Origin: Methanomassiliicoccaceae archaeon
GTDB lineage: Archaea; Thermoplasmatota; Thermoplasmata; Methanomassiliicoccales; Methanomethylophilaceae
Reading direction: 5' to 3'
Length of the DNA: 14,810 nt
Assembly (NCBI GenBank): GCA_009776695.1
Contig: WRNI01000018.1
Coordinates: forward strand, 2,847 to 17,656
This document shows, piece after piece, positions 1-7,913 of the stretch (its first letter is position 1; each line of letters opens with the position of its first letter). The position numbers were made by a program, and so were the translations under genes. Below the pieces are notes generated by a model. The model worked only from the letters and a program-made list of their open reading frames with translations, ran no database searches and was not told where the DNA came from.

Positions 1-2
1 TC

Positions 3-263
3 GCATCGTTCAGAGAGAAAACAGTAGAGGACGCGGGCTGGGTGAACGGAGGGTTCATGGTACTGGAACCCGAAGTGTTCGATTACATCGACGGCGGCGA
101 CGAGACGGTGTTTGAGAAGGAACCGACGCAGGGACTGAGCGTGAACGGACAGCTGGCGGCGTTCAAACATCACGGTTTCTGGCAGTGCATGGACACGCTT
201 CGCGACAAAGAGAGACTGGAAGACCTTTGGGTGTCCGGCAAGGCGCCGTGGAAAATGTGGTGA
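3..263 (+). CDS. rfbF: Glucose-1-phosphate cytidylyltransferase, C-terminal part (5' truncated)
   Basis: The frame is open from base 3, so this is the last 86 residues of a gene that begins left of the window; the GTG at 42 is internal. The segment has the ending typical of RfbF/DdhA: a WVNGGFMVLEPEVFDYI stretch, then an EGQL-like 'NGQLAAFKH', 'GFWQCMDTLRDKERLEDLW' and the terminal 'SGKAPWKMW'. The family makes CDP-glucose from CTP and glucose-1-phosphate in the cytoplasm, the first committed step to CDP-6-deoxy and 3,6-dideoxy sugars. The next gene starts 21 bases after the TGA stop, so they are probably co-transcribed. The usual partner, CDP-glucose 4,6-dehydratase, is not in the window and would be expected upstream. 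Recognition of the family is firm; the final sugar cannot be told from this gene. Confidence 0.93.
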   Translation, partial: ASFREKTVEDAGWVNGGFMVLEPEVFDYIDGGDETVFEKEPTQGLSVNGQLAAFKHHGFWQCMDTLRDKERLEDLWVSGKAPWKMW

Positions 264-273
264 CATGCACACA

Positions 274-277
274 GAGG
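274..277 (+). promoter_or_regulatory. Ribosome binding site of the ThDP enzyme gene
   Basis: GAGG lies 7 bases before the ATG at 285, in the 21-base gap after the cytidylyltransferase stop. It supports this start and translation from a shared mRNA. Confidence 0.65.
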
Positions 278-284
278 CGTTACA

Positions 285-2093
285 ATGAAGGTCAGAGTGT
301 CGGATCTCATAGCGGACCATCTTGCCGATCACGGCATCAAGACGGTGTTCACCGTCGTCGGCGGAGGGTCGATGTACCTCAACGACTCTTTCGGAAATCA
401 TTCACGGCTGAAATGCTGTTACAATCATCACGAGCAGGCGTGCGCAATAGCCGCCGAGGCGCATTCACGGATAAACAATGAACTGGCGCTGCTCTGCGTG
501 ACCACCGGTCCGGGCGGGACGAACGCCATCACCGGAGTGGTCGGCGGCTGGTTAGATTCCATACCGATGCTTGTCATTTCCGGGCAGGTGCGTTACGATA
601 CGACCGCCGAAAGCACGGGCATGCCTCTTCGTGCGATGGGCGACCAGGAATTCGACATAACGAGATCGATCGGATGCATGACCAAGTACTGCGAGAAGGT
701 GCTTGACCCGAAAATGGTGAAATACTGTATCCAGAAGGCATTGTTCATAGCGACGCACGGTCGTCCCGGCCCGTGCTGGCTCGACATCCCGCTGAATGTC
801 CAGGGAGCTATCGTGGAAACCGAAGAACTGATATCATTCGACCCGCAGGAGTATCTCAGGACGCTTCCTTTGCAGATCGGGCGGGACGCCGTCAACGAGG
901 TCATAGAAAGAGTGAGAAAAGCGGAACGCCCTGTGCTCTACGCAGGCAACGGCATACGCTTGTCGGGGGCGTACGACATATTCCTGAAGGTCATCAGAAA
1001 ACTGAACATTCCCGTTGTTACGAATTGGAACAGCACAGACCTCGTTCCCGACGACGACCCGCTTTACGCCGGAAGGGGCGGAAGCCTCGGCGACAGGGCC
1101 GGGAACTTCGCGGTGCAGAACAGCGATCTTGTGCTGTCGATAGGCAGCAGGCTGAGTCTGAGACAGGTCGGATTCAACTGGAAGACGTGGGCGAGAAATG
1201 CGTTCGTAATAATGGAGGACGTTGACGAATACGAATTAAAAAAGCCGACCCTTCACGTCGACATGCCGCTGCACGTAGATGCGCGGGTGCTCCTCGGAGA
1301 ATTGGATGCGAACATCAGCGGCACCGTGTTCACCGGAAAAAAATGGATCGAGCAGTGCCGGACGTGGAAGAAAAATTATCCTGTGGTGCAGGAAAGGCAT
1401 TGTTCTCCCGAAGGCCTCGCAAATCCGTACTGCTTCATCAAAGAGCTCAGCGGAAGGCTTCCGGAAGGAACGGTAACCGTCGTCGGCAACGGTACGGCAT
1501 GCGCCGTCGGCAGCCATGCGTTCACGATAAAAAAGGGGCAAAGGTTCATCGTCAACTCTGCGATCGCCAGCATGGGTTACGACCTTCCCGCGGCGATAGG
1601 CGCGTGCGTTGCGTCAGACCGTAAGGACACAGTATGCATAACCGGCGACGGAAGCATACAGATGAACCTGCAGGAGCTCCAGACAATAATAACGAACGAC
1701 CTCCCGATCAAGATATTCATCATAAACAATGACGGATATCATTCAATGAGGCAGACGCAGATCAATCTTTTCAATTCCAAATTCCACGGGATAGGGCCGC
1801 AGAGCAAAGATCTCGGGTTCCCCGACATGTCCAAGCTGGCGGGAGCGTACGGGTATCCGTATTTTTCAATAAAGAGCAATCCGGATATGACGAAACTCGA
1901 TGACATACTGAAGAACGAAGGATATTACATATGCGAGGTCTTCGTAACGACAGACCATATATTCGAGCCTAAATCGGCAACGAAGAAGTTCCCGGACGGA
2001 AGACTGTTCTCGCCTCCGCTGGAGGACCTTTATCCGTTCCTTGACCGCGAAGAATTGAGAAAGAACATGTACATTGACCTTATGGATGAGTGA
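285..2093 (+). CDS. Thiamine-diphosphate-dependent acetolactate synthase-like carboligase (YerE-like candidate)
   Basis: A 602-residue protein with the full three-domain acetolactate synthase layout. The N-terminal domain carries the catalytic Glu50 in 'HHEQACAIAAEAH' and a 'TTGPGGTNAITG' loop. 'GDQEFDITRSIGCMTKY' follows, then a central Rossmann-like domain. The C-terminal ThDP/Mg site is visible as GDG (454-456) and, 24 residues later, Asn481-Asn482. Such enzymes decarboxylate a 2-oxo acid and add the acyl carbanion to a carbonyl. True biosynthetic IlvB is less likely: there is no small subunit or ilvC nearby, and the gene sits between a CDP-glucose pyrophosphorylase and a sugar epimerase. 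That context recalls YerE, which adds a two-carbon branch to a CDP-4-keto sugar. The substrate is inferred. The 3' end overlaps the next gene by 8 bases if that gene starts at 2086. Confidence 0.85.
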   Translation: MKVRVSDLIADHLADHGIKTVFTVVGGGSMYLNDSFGNHSRLKCCYNHHEQACAIAAEAHSRINNELALLCVTTGPGGTNAITGVVGGWLDSIPMLVISGQVRYDTTAESTGMPLRAMGDQEFDITRSIGCMTKYCEKVLDPKMVKYCIQKALFIATHGRPGPCWLDIPLNVQGAIVETEELISFDPQEYLRTLPLQIGRDAVNEVIERVRKAERPVLYAGNGIRLSGAYDIFLKVIRKLNIPVVTNWNSTDLVPDDDPLYAGRGGSLGDRAGNFAVQNSDLVLSIGSRLSLRQVGFNWKTWARNAFVIMEDVDEYELKKPTLHVDMPLHVDARVLLGELDANISGTVFTGKKWIEQCRTWKKNYPVVQERHCSPEGLANPYCFIKELSGRLPEGTVTVVGNGTACAVGSHAFTIKKGQRFIVNSAIASMGYDLPAAIGACVASDRKDTVCITGDGSIQMNLQELQTIITNDLPIKIFIINNDGYHSMRQTQINLFNSKFHGIGPQSKDLGFPDMSKLAGAYGYPYFSIKSNPDMTKLDDILKNEGYYICEVFVTTDHIFEPKSATKKFPDGRLFSPPLEDLYPFLDREELRKNMYIDLMDE

Positions 2094-3027
2094 TACCGTG
2101 AGAATAGCGATAACCGGCGCCACATGCATGACCGGCATTGCGCTTACGAAACTTGCACTGGACGAAGGGCACGAGGTCATCGCGATCGTCAGGCCGGGCT
2201 CCGCCGGGACCGCAGATCTTCCGGTGTCAAAAAAGTTAAAAACGGCGGAATGCAATATTTCCGATTACGACCGAATAAAAGACGCTGACAAATGCGATAT
2301 GTTCTTTCATCTTGCATGGGATAAAACGGCGGGTGCCGGAAGGGACGATGTGTATACACAGCTTAATAACATAGAATACACGCTGGACGCTGTCAGGCTT
2401 GCAAAGAGCTGGGGCGCGTCCGCGTTCGTGGGCGCGGGGTCACAGGCAGAGTACGGTCTGATGGACAGAAAGGCGTGTAACGATACACCTACGAACCCGA
2501 CGAGCGGGTACGGCATCGCGAAATATGCGGCGGGGAAGATGGCGGCGATATTGTGCGGACAGCTCGGCGTGAAGTTCTGCTGGTCACGGATATTCAGCTC
2601 GTACGGCGAGCACGACCGTGAATATACGCTGATCATGTACCTTATACGCACAATGCTCGCCGGGAACATACCGGAACTTACCAAATGCGGGCAGACGTGG
2701 GATTATATCTACACGGGAGATGTCGCGCGCGCCCTGCTCGCGATAGGTCTGCGCGGAATTGACGGACGCACCTATCAGATAGGCACCGGCGAATGCAGGC
2801 CGCTCAAGGGATACGTGACCGACATAAGGGACGCGATAGACCCGAACATAGAGCTGAAGTTCGGCGTTAAAGAGTATTACCCGCACCAGCAGATGTTCCT
2901 GTGCGCAGACATCGGCGACCTTACGAAAGACACCGGATTCGTTCCGGCCTGCAGTTTCAAAGAGGGCATCGCCCGTACCGTGTCCTTTGTCAGGGATCAG
3001 ATGAGCAGAAGATCGCGCAGCGACTGA
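2086..3027 (+). CDS. NAD(P)-dependent sugar epimerase/reductase, extended SDR family
   Basis: About 313 residues from ATG 2086, which overlaps the upstream stop by 8 bases; GTG 2098, giving 'VRIAITGAT', is an equally plausible start. It has an N-terminal Rossmann nucleotide-binding motif, a Ser-containing 'GAGSQAEYG' strand, and the catalytic YxxxK as Tyr142/Lys146 in 'YGIAK'. The later 'DYIYTGDVARALLAI' segment is typical of NAD-epimerase/dehydratase proteins. It probably reduces or epimerises the keto-sugar made by the preceding enzyme, the position YerF holds in yersiniose synthesis; that assignment is inferred from order. Odd point: the glycine-rich motif reads GATCMTG, with Cys where the family usually has the middle Gly. 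The 3' end runs 31 bases into the opposing HAD gene. Confidence 0.85.
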   Translation: MSDTVRIAITGATCMTGIALTKLALDEGHEVIAIVRPGSAGTADLPVSKKLKTAECNISDYDRIKDADKCDMFFHLAWDKTAGAGRDDVYTQLNNIEYTLDAVRLAKSWGASAFVGAGSQAEYGLMDRKACNDTPTNPTSGYGIAKYAAGKMAAILCGQLGVKFCWSRIFSSYGEHDREYTLIMYLIRTMLAGNIPELTKCGQTWDYIYTGDVARALLAIGLRGIDGRTYQIGTGECRPLKGYVTDIRDAIDPNIELKFGVKEYYPHQQMFLCADIGDLTKDTGFVPACSFKEGIARTVSFVRDQMSRRSRSD

Positions 3028-3644
3028 ACGTCATCGGCCGCGCTGCCGTATGTTATTTCCGACCTGTCCCTGAACCCGAAGCCGTACGTCACGCCGATGA
3101 AACTGATGCCGCACTCTTTTGCCGCCTCGGCGTCGTTCCGCGTGTCGCCGGCCATCACTATGCGCTTTCGGTCAGCCGTCCCGAGGGCGCTGACGCATTT
3201 TTCAACTATGTCCTTCTTCTTCAGCTTCCCTTCGAGGTCCAGTCCCACCGCCGCATCGCACAGCGGCGATATCCCAAGGTCATCGAGAAGAAGCTTTGTC
3301 ATATCCTCCCGCTTGTTCGTGGCGATACCGACGGAAATGATGCCCCTTAAGCCGGAAAGCATGTCCATGACGCCCGGATAAACATTCGCGCGCATCAGGT
3401 ACTTATTTTTGTATATGCCGCGAAAGACGTCGTTGAATCTTTTCAGGTCATCGCTGCCGAGGCCGTTCCTCCTTGTTATTGCCTCGCCGATCGGGGGGCC
3501 TATGTACGATCTCAGCTCATCACGCTCTATTGACGGATAACCGAGCGCTTCGAGCGTCTCCTCCGCCGCAAGTATTATTCCCTCGCTGGAATCGATCAGC
3601 GTCCCGTCAAGATCAAAAATGACCGCCTCGTACGCTGACATCAT
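2997..3644 (-). CDS. HAD-superfamily phosphatase (HAD-IA, phosphoglycolate phosphatase-like)
   Basis: 215 residues, the normal length for a HAD hydrolase with a helical cap. Motif I is Asp11/Asp13 in 'IFDLDGTLID', motif II is Thr109 in 'GIATNK', motif III is among the lysines at 140-144, and motif IV is Asp167 and Asp171 in 'GDTRND'. The cap follows motif I. It should hydrolyse a small phosphate ester in the cytoplasm; the substrate is unknown. The first ATG overlaps the aldolase stop (ATGA). A second ATG at 3641 is 7 bases after a GAGG (3652-3649) and may be the true start, giving 214 residues. Coupling to the aldolase suggests it dephosphorylates that enzyme's product or precursor; this is inference. 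Its 3' end overlaps the epimerase gene antisense. Confidence 0.9.
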   Translation of the reverse strand: MMSAYEAVIFDLDGTLIDSSEGIILAAEETLEALGYPSIERDELRSYIGPPIGEAITRRNGLGSDDLKRFNDVFRGIYKNKYLMRANVYPGVMDMLSGLRGIISVGIATNKREDMTKLLLDDLGISPLCDAAVGLDLEGKLKKKDIVEKCVSALGTADRKRIVMAGDTRNDAEAAKECGISFIGVTYGFGFRDRSEITYGSAADDVQSLRDLLLI

Positions 3645-5236
3645 CCGTCCTCGTATATTGACCCGGTGAGGAAACCGATGTCCATGTCCTTCCGGTATTC
3701 CTTTAACTTACAAGTGAGCAGCCTGTTCAGTGTGGACAGATATCCGAAGTCCTTGTGCAGATCGAAACACTTGTCCACATAATTCTTCTCCGCGTCCTCC
3801 CTGAAGCCGTCGAACCCCGCCAGCGATACCGACCCGGCGCCGATCATCCTCAGAAGGTTGAGGAACAGCACCAGGGTGTTGTCCCATATCTCGTCCGTTT
3901 CCGATATTAACTTGTCATATCCGATCACGTGATCGAACGGTTCGTTTATCGGCGTGACGTTGGACGTCGCTATCGTCCTGACCTTTTTGTCCATCCTCGG
4001 TATCATTATGCTGTATCTTCTCGGGTTCCTGATGAAAACGTAATCGACGCCGATCGTATCGGGCAGGAAGTTGACACCGATGACTATCGGTCTCTTATCC
4101 CTGATGTGAGCTTCGATCCTGTCCTTCTCCCTGATGACCGATGTGCCGGGGCCTATGAGAAGGATATCCTTTCCTCTAAGTTCAGAGGAAAGGGCTTCGA
4201 TGTGCGCCGAATCGCTTACGTTCTCCAAAAGATATTCTTTGTAAAGATCCTCTATGTGCTGCCTGTCGAATTTCAGTTTCAGTTCGGGCGATATCCTGTC
4301 AAGGATATCGTTGACCGCCTTTATCGATAATGTCCTTTTGTCGGACAGATAGTTCACATAGTTCGGGTGGCAGTCGTTCTTCGCCGACATATAGAACGAG
4401 AAGCCGTATCCCCAGTAGTGCCTCGCATATATCGGTAATATCTCTACGTCTATGGCTTCCAATATCTGATCGATATCGTATCTTTTTCCGTAGTTCTCGT
4501 TCAGGTGCATCGCCAGAAGCTCCGTCGGCGCGTTCCCGGCGCTCTTGCCCATCCCGTACAGCGTGCCGTCGGCTATCAGGTCACGGTCGGTATTCAGTTT
4601 AAGCATCTCGATCGTGTTCGCGTACGCCAATTGAAAGTTATTGTGAGAATGGTAGCCGATGGCTATTGATCTTTCGAGATGTTTGTCCAAAAGCTCGAAG
4701 TAATGGAGCATCTGCTCTTTGTGCATCAGACCGTACGTGTCCACGAGCGATATCGCGTACGGGCGTATCTTGTTGACAGCTTCGGAGAATTCTATAACGT
4801 CCGCATCATCATACGAAGTTATGGAGACCATCTGCAGGAAAAGAACGTAACCTTTGTCCATTACCTCTTTGCCGAACGCGATGGCCTTGTGCATGTTCTC
4901 TTTCTTGAAGATCACCCTTATCCCGTCGATAAGGGTCTCCGGCCTCGGCTGTACGTTACTTATGTCGCACGTTCCGTAGTCGATCATCGCAACGGCCATC
5001 GATCTTTTTCCGCATACTTTCGAGAATGCGGCGGACATGCTTTTTGCGTCCGGCTGTATCGTCCTGTCGATGCTGAACGGCTGCCGCTGGTCAAGGAACC
5101 CGACCTCAATGATATCGACGCCCGCTTCGTTGAGACGGTCGAAGACGCACGTCATAGTACCGTTACCGAAGTTCCAATCGTTGACGTAACCGCCGTCCCT
5201 GAGCGTACAATCCAATAAACTTATCTTTCCGGCCAT
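3641..5236 (-). CDS. DRE-TIM metallolyase (4-hydroxy-2-oxovalerate aldolase-like) with an extra C-terminal domain
   Basis: 531 residues in two parts. Residues 5 to about 290 form a DRE-TIM barrel: 'LLDCTLRDGGY' with Arg13/Asp14, Glu44 in 'DIIEVGF', the metal-binding 'YHSHNN' with His196/His198, and 'GMGKSAGNAPTEL' at 228-240. This fits pyruvate-type aldolases such as DmpG, where Asp and two His hold a divalent metal. Residues from about 355 to 531 form a second domain opening with 'DILLIGPGTSVI', a glycine-rich strand-loop that looks Rossmann-like, with 'GAGSVSLAGFDGF' at 466-478. Classical aldolases of this group are about 340 residues and lack it. The ATG has GGAG 8 bases upstream. The gene precedes the HAD phosphatase with an ATGA overlap. 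It probably joins or cleaves a 2-oxo acid and an aldehyde for a sugar or glycan substituent; the exact reaction is not known to me. Confidence 0.85.
   Translation of the reverse strand: MAGKISLLDCTLRDGGYVNDWNFGNGTMTCVFDRLNEAGVDIIEVGFLDQRQPFSIDRTIQPDAKSMSAAFSKVCGKRSMAVAMIDYGTCDISNVQPRPETLIDGIRVIFKKENMHKAIAFGKEVMDKGYVLFLQMVSITSYDDADVIEFSEAVNKIRPYAISLVDTYGLMHKEQMLHYFELLDKHLERSIAIGYHSHNNFQLAYANTIEMLKLNTDRDLIADGTLYGMGKSAGNAPTELLAMHLNENYGKRYDIDQILEAIDVEILPIYARHYWGYGFSFYMSAKNDCHPNYVNYLSDKRTLSIKAVNDILDRISPELKLKFDRQHIEDLYKEYLLENVSDSAHIEALSSELRGKDILLIGPGTSVIREKDRIEAHIRDKRPIVIGVNFLPDTIGVDYVFIRNPRRYSIMIPRMDKKVRTIATSNVTPINEPFDHVIGYDKLISETDEIWDNTLVLFLNLLRMIGAGSVSLAGFDGFREDAEKNYVDKCFDLHKDFGYLSTLNRLLTCKLKEYRKDMDIGFLTGSIYEDG
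3649..3652 (-). promoter_or_regulatory. Ribosome binding site of the HAD gene
   Basis: GAGG inside the last codons of the aldolase gene. It is 4 bases from the first ATG (3644) and 7 from the second (3641), which favours the second slightly. Confidence 0.5.
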
Positions 5237-5275
5237 TTGGTCGTCTCCGGTGGTCTGAACATTGATTGAACGAGG

Positions 5276-5287
5276 ATATATAATATT
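5276..5287. promoter_or_regulatory. Shared TATA-like element between the aldolase and flippase genes
   Basis: ATATATAATATT lies in the divergent gap. On the minus strand its centre is about 45 bases before the aldolase ATG, allowing a leader of roughly 15-20 bases that holds the GGAG site. On the plus strand it is about 75-80 bases before the likely flippase start, leaving a leader near 50 bases. The near-symmetry would let it serve both directions. Confidence 0.5.
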
Positions 5288-5354
5288 CGGGATGAAAATT
5301 GTTTATCTATCCTTTCCGTATAGGTGGAACGCAAATATCCGATCATCGGTTGAG

Positions 5355-6608
5355 ATGGCCATGGGAGTTTCGAAGCAGATAACATACAACACAGCAGGAA
5401 GCGTTGTCACGCTGTTCTGCCAATGGATGATAATGATGATCATCCCGAAGATAACGGTATTCTCCGAAGCGGGAGTGTTCGCAGTAGCGTTATCGATATG
5501 CTCCATACTGAATATCTTCGCCACGTTCCAGCTGAATCAGTACCAGATATCGGACCAGTACGTAAGGTACACGGAGAATGATTACAGAGCAGCAAGACTG
5601 ACAACGATCGCGCTCAGCTTCGCTCTGTGCCTGTTCGTGGTATTGTTCTTCAATTACACGATGGAACAGAACCTTGTCATAATAATGTACATGGTCTATC
5701 GAAACCTCCTGCATTATGCGTACCTTTACACCGCGACGCTGCAGATACACGAAAGGCTGGACCACGTCGGGAAATGCATGATGCTGGAAGGTATCGTCAG
5801 CTTCGCATCATTCACCGTCTCATATTATCTAACCAACGACCTGGTATCGTCGGTGGCGATAATGGCCGTGCTCGGCGGCGGGGTCTTCCTGCTCACGACG
5901 GCGCGCGGGTATCATAAGACAATGGGAAGAGGGTACCCGTGGCACGCTGCCGAAAGGTCGACGACATCTTCGCTGATAAAGATGGGCGCCCCGTTCCTGC
6001 TGTCGGTCGTCGCGCCCATAGTCATCACGGCGCTGCCGAAGATAATGCTGCAGGCGGTCGAGGGTGACGAGATCGTCGGCATATTCGGGACGCTGTCGGC
6101 GCCGACGATAGTGGTGCCGACGCTGATAATGGGCATATTCGCGCCGTTCATTGTGTATTTTTCCAATATCTCAAGAAAAGGCGACATATCGCTGCTGAGA
6201 AAACAATATTCAAAGATGGTCGTCCTGACGCTTATGTTCGGCGTCCTGTGCTTCGTATTGAGCTATGTCGCCGCCGGATATCTTTTCGAAGCTGTTTACG
6301 GCGATGATATAGTGCCGTATGTGGGATATTTCAATGTGATGATAATCGGAATAACATTCTACAGCATAGGGATGTGGGGCATAACCGTTCTTATAACGAA
6401 GAATCAGGGAAGGGCCGCGGCGATAGCGTCGGCGCTGTCCCTCGCGGCCGCCCTTGTTATATTTATCGTTGCGATACCTGGGTACGGTATAAGCGGCGCA
6501 ACGTACGGGCTCATGGCCGCGTACGGCATATTCGGATTACTCATATCACTGTTCGTCCTCTTCCTGCCGCTCGGCCGGGCCGCCGGGCCGCAGGACGCCG
6601 GTGTCTGA
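5355..6608 (+). CDS. Polysaccharide/lipid-linked oligosaccharide flippase (Wzx, MATE/MOP-type)
   Basis: A multi-pass membrane protein, about 417 residues from ATG 5355 (or 415 from ATG 5361), with roughly 12 hydrophobic segments. The opening 'MGVSKQITYNTAGSVVTLFCQW' fits the family's usual short cytoplasmic start followed by TM1. The frame is open back to TTG 5262 and ATG 5292, but that extension is polar, unlike the family, and would begin at or before the predicted transcription start. The class moves polyprenyl- or dolichol-linked glycans from the cytoplasmic to the outer face. Location beside nucleotide-sugar enzymes and membrane glycosyltransferases supports this. It is convergent with the next gene, with only 3 bases between the stops. 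The substrate cannot be read from sequence. Confidence 0.82.
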   Translation: MAMGVSKQITYNTAGSVVTLFCQWMIMMIIPKITVFSEAGVFAVALSICSILNIFATFQLNQYQISDQYVRYTENDYRAARLTTIALSFALCLFVVLFFNYTMEQNLVIIMYMVYRNLLHYAYLYTATLQIHERLDHVGKCMMLEGIVSFASFTVSYYLTNDLVSSVAIMAVLGGGVFLLTTARGYHKTMGRGYPWHAAERSTTSSLIKMGAPFLLSVVAPIVITALPKIMLQAVEGDEIVGIFGTLSAPTIVVPTLIMGIFAPFIVYFSNISRKGDISLLRKQYSKMVVLTLMFGVLCFVLSYVAAGYLFEAVYGDDIVPYVGYFNVMIIGITFYSIGMWGITVLITKNQGRAAAIASALSLAAALVIFIVAIPGYGISGATYGLMAAYGIFGLLISLFVLFLPLGRAAGPQDAGV

Positions 6609-6611
6609 CAA

Positions 6612-7913
6612 CTATGCGGTGGCTTCCGCGCCGTGTGCGGCGGAACGGCCGCGGTATATGCGTACGATGCCTTCGCGAAGCAGCGCTATCGCGATGACGA
6701 TGACAAAGAACGATTCGACCGCACCGATGACCGCCGAAGGATACGCCTCCACGCCGATCGCCGCCGACAGCCACGGGGCCGCGAGCCCGGGGATAAGCAC
6801 CATCGTCATGGCGAAACATACAACATAGAACAAATTCTCACGAGTCATATTTTTCTCCGATGCAAGGAAGTACAGTATCGCCGGCGTCATGTAAATTATC
6901 TGGTACTGGGCCCCGATGCCCAGACCGAGTACCAGATTGCACCCGATCAGCGCAAGCACCTTCCAGAATTTCATTTCCTTATCGAACAATATGACAATGA
7001 ACGACAGCAGCGTGAAGGTACCGATGACCGCATAACTGATCACGGACACGCCCCCCTCTGAGAGACCGAGCCACTCTCCGAATATTCCCGTTATGATCTG
7101 ATTGAGGTTCGTGAAACCGGGGTTTGCACTCGCGTACGAGAATACTTTGTCAAAAAATATCAGCGGGCTGCCGTCAGTGAAAACGAACGGCACGAACACC
7201 AATACCGCCACTATCGCGGCGCATATCCCCGCCTCCCTGTAATTCCTGTCCTTCAGGATAAGCAGCCAAAGTATGGCAGGGTACAGCTTGATCCCGGCGG
7301 CGCATCCGAGCGCGATGTACGACGCATACCTCACGTACTTGTTCTCAGATTTGTGGCCCAGAATAAACAGAAGGCAGAACACCAGCGCCATGATTATGCT
7401 GTTCCCCCTTTCCAGGGCGTATACGAACGGGTACGCCAAAAGCACCGCGAAGAGGAACATCAGCTCTTTCCTGATCCCTTCTTCTCTAACGATCCTGGAG
7501 AAGATCAGATACAGCGCATAGAACGTCACCAGCGTGATGATCAGAAATGACATTATGCCCATCTGCGAACTTCTCAGAGCGGGCGCCAGTTCCTCGATGG
7601 ACGCCACATCGACGAAAGGTATCGTGAGATAGCCGAGGACGGTGTAGAACGATGTCACAAGCGGCGGATATATGACATGGAATCTTGTGTAGGGATGGTC
7701 GGAGCTGTACTTTATGCTGTTGAAGTGGTCCATGAATGTGTCCCTCTTATCCGCAAGAAAGACCATATGGATACTGTCCCCGCCGGTCACGACCGCCGCA
7801 ATAACGAACACAATGAAAAATGCGATCAAAATAGTGAGGAACAGCGTGAAGACAGGATTCCTTTCGTACTCCTTTCGGTACATCTGACCGATCCTGTCAA
7901 CGACGGTGACCAT
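6612..7913 (-). CDS. GT-C membrane glycosyltransferase, GT87 (DUF2029)-like
   Basis: 433 residues with an N-terminal TM (about 21-43), a polar outer loop with Asp58/Asp62 in 'DTFMDHFN', then about nine more hydrophobic segments. The 'YALERGNSIIM' (165-175) and 'AAGIKLYPAILWLLIL' (205-220) segments are the hallmark pair of GT87 mannosyltransferase-like enzymes, which use a polyprenyl-phosphate sugar outside the membrane. The loop-1 acidic residues are the likely catalytic or metal site by analogy with GT-C folds. It starts at ATG 7913 with no Shine-Dalgarno sequence; a TATA-like box about 26 bases upstream suggests a leaderless mRNA. It ends in TAG, tail-to-tail with the flippase. The sugar transferred is unknown. 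Confidence 0.78.
   Translation of the reverse strand: MVTVVDRIGQMYRKEYERNPVFTLFLTILIAFFIVFVIAAVVTGGDSIHMVFLADKRDTFMDHFNSIKYSSDHPYTRFHVIYPPLVTSFYTVLGYLTIPFVDVASIEELAPALRSSQMGIMSFLIITLVTFYALYLIFSRIVREEGIRKELMFLFAVLLAYPFVYALERGNSIIMALVFCLLFILGHKSENKYVRYASYIALGCAAGIKLYPAILWLLILKDRNYREAGICAAIVAVLVFVPFVFTDGSPLIFFDKVFSYASANPGFTNLNQIITGIFGEWLGLSEGGVSVISYAVIGTFTLLSFIVILFDKEMKFWKVLALIGCNLVLGLGIGAQYQIIYMTPAILYFLASEKNMTRENLFYVVCFAMTMVLIPGLAAPWLSAAIGVEAYPSAVIGAVESFFVIVIAIALLREGIVRIYRGRSAAHGAEATA

Noticed and set aside
285..2093. Assignment as IlvB (branched amino acid synthesis)
   Set aside because: The fold fits, but there is no regulatory subunit or ilvC/ilvD neighbour. The sugar-gene context points to a specialised carboligase.
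4679..5218. 179-codon plus-strand frame opposite the aldolase
   Set aside because: It is antisense to a well-supported aldolase with catalytic motifs; the translation is Val/Arg/His-rich without family features and has no ribosome site.
5262..5354. Longer flippase N-terminus from TTG 5262 or ATG 5292
   Set aside because: The extension is polar, unlike Wzx starts, and begins at or upstream of the expected transcription start for the TATA box at 5276-5287.
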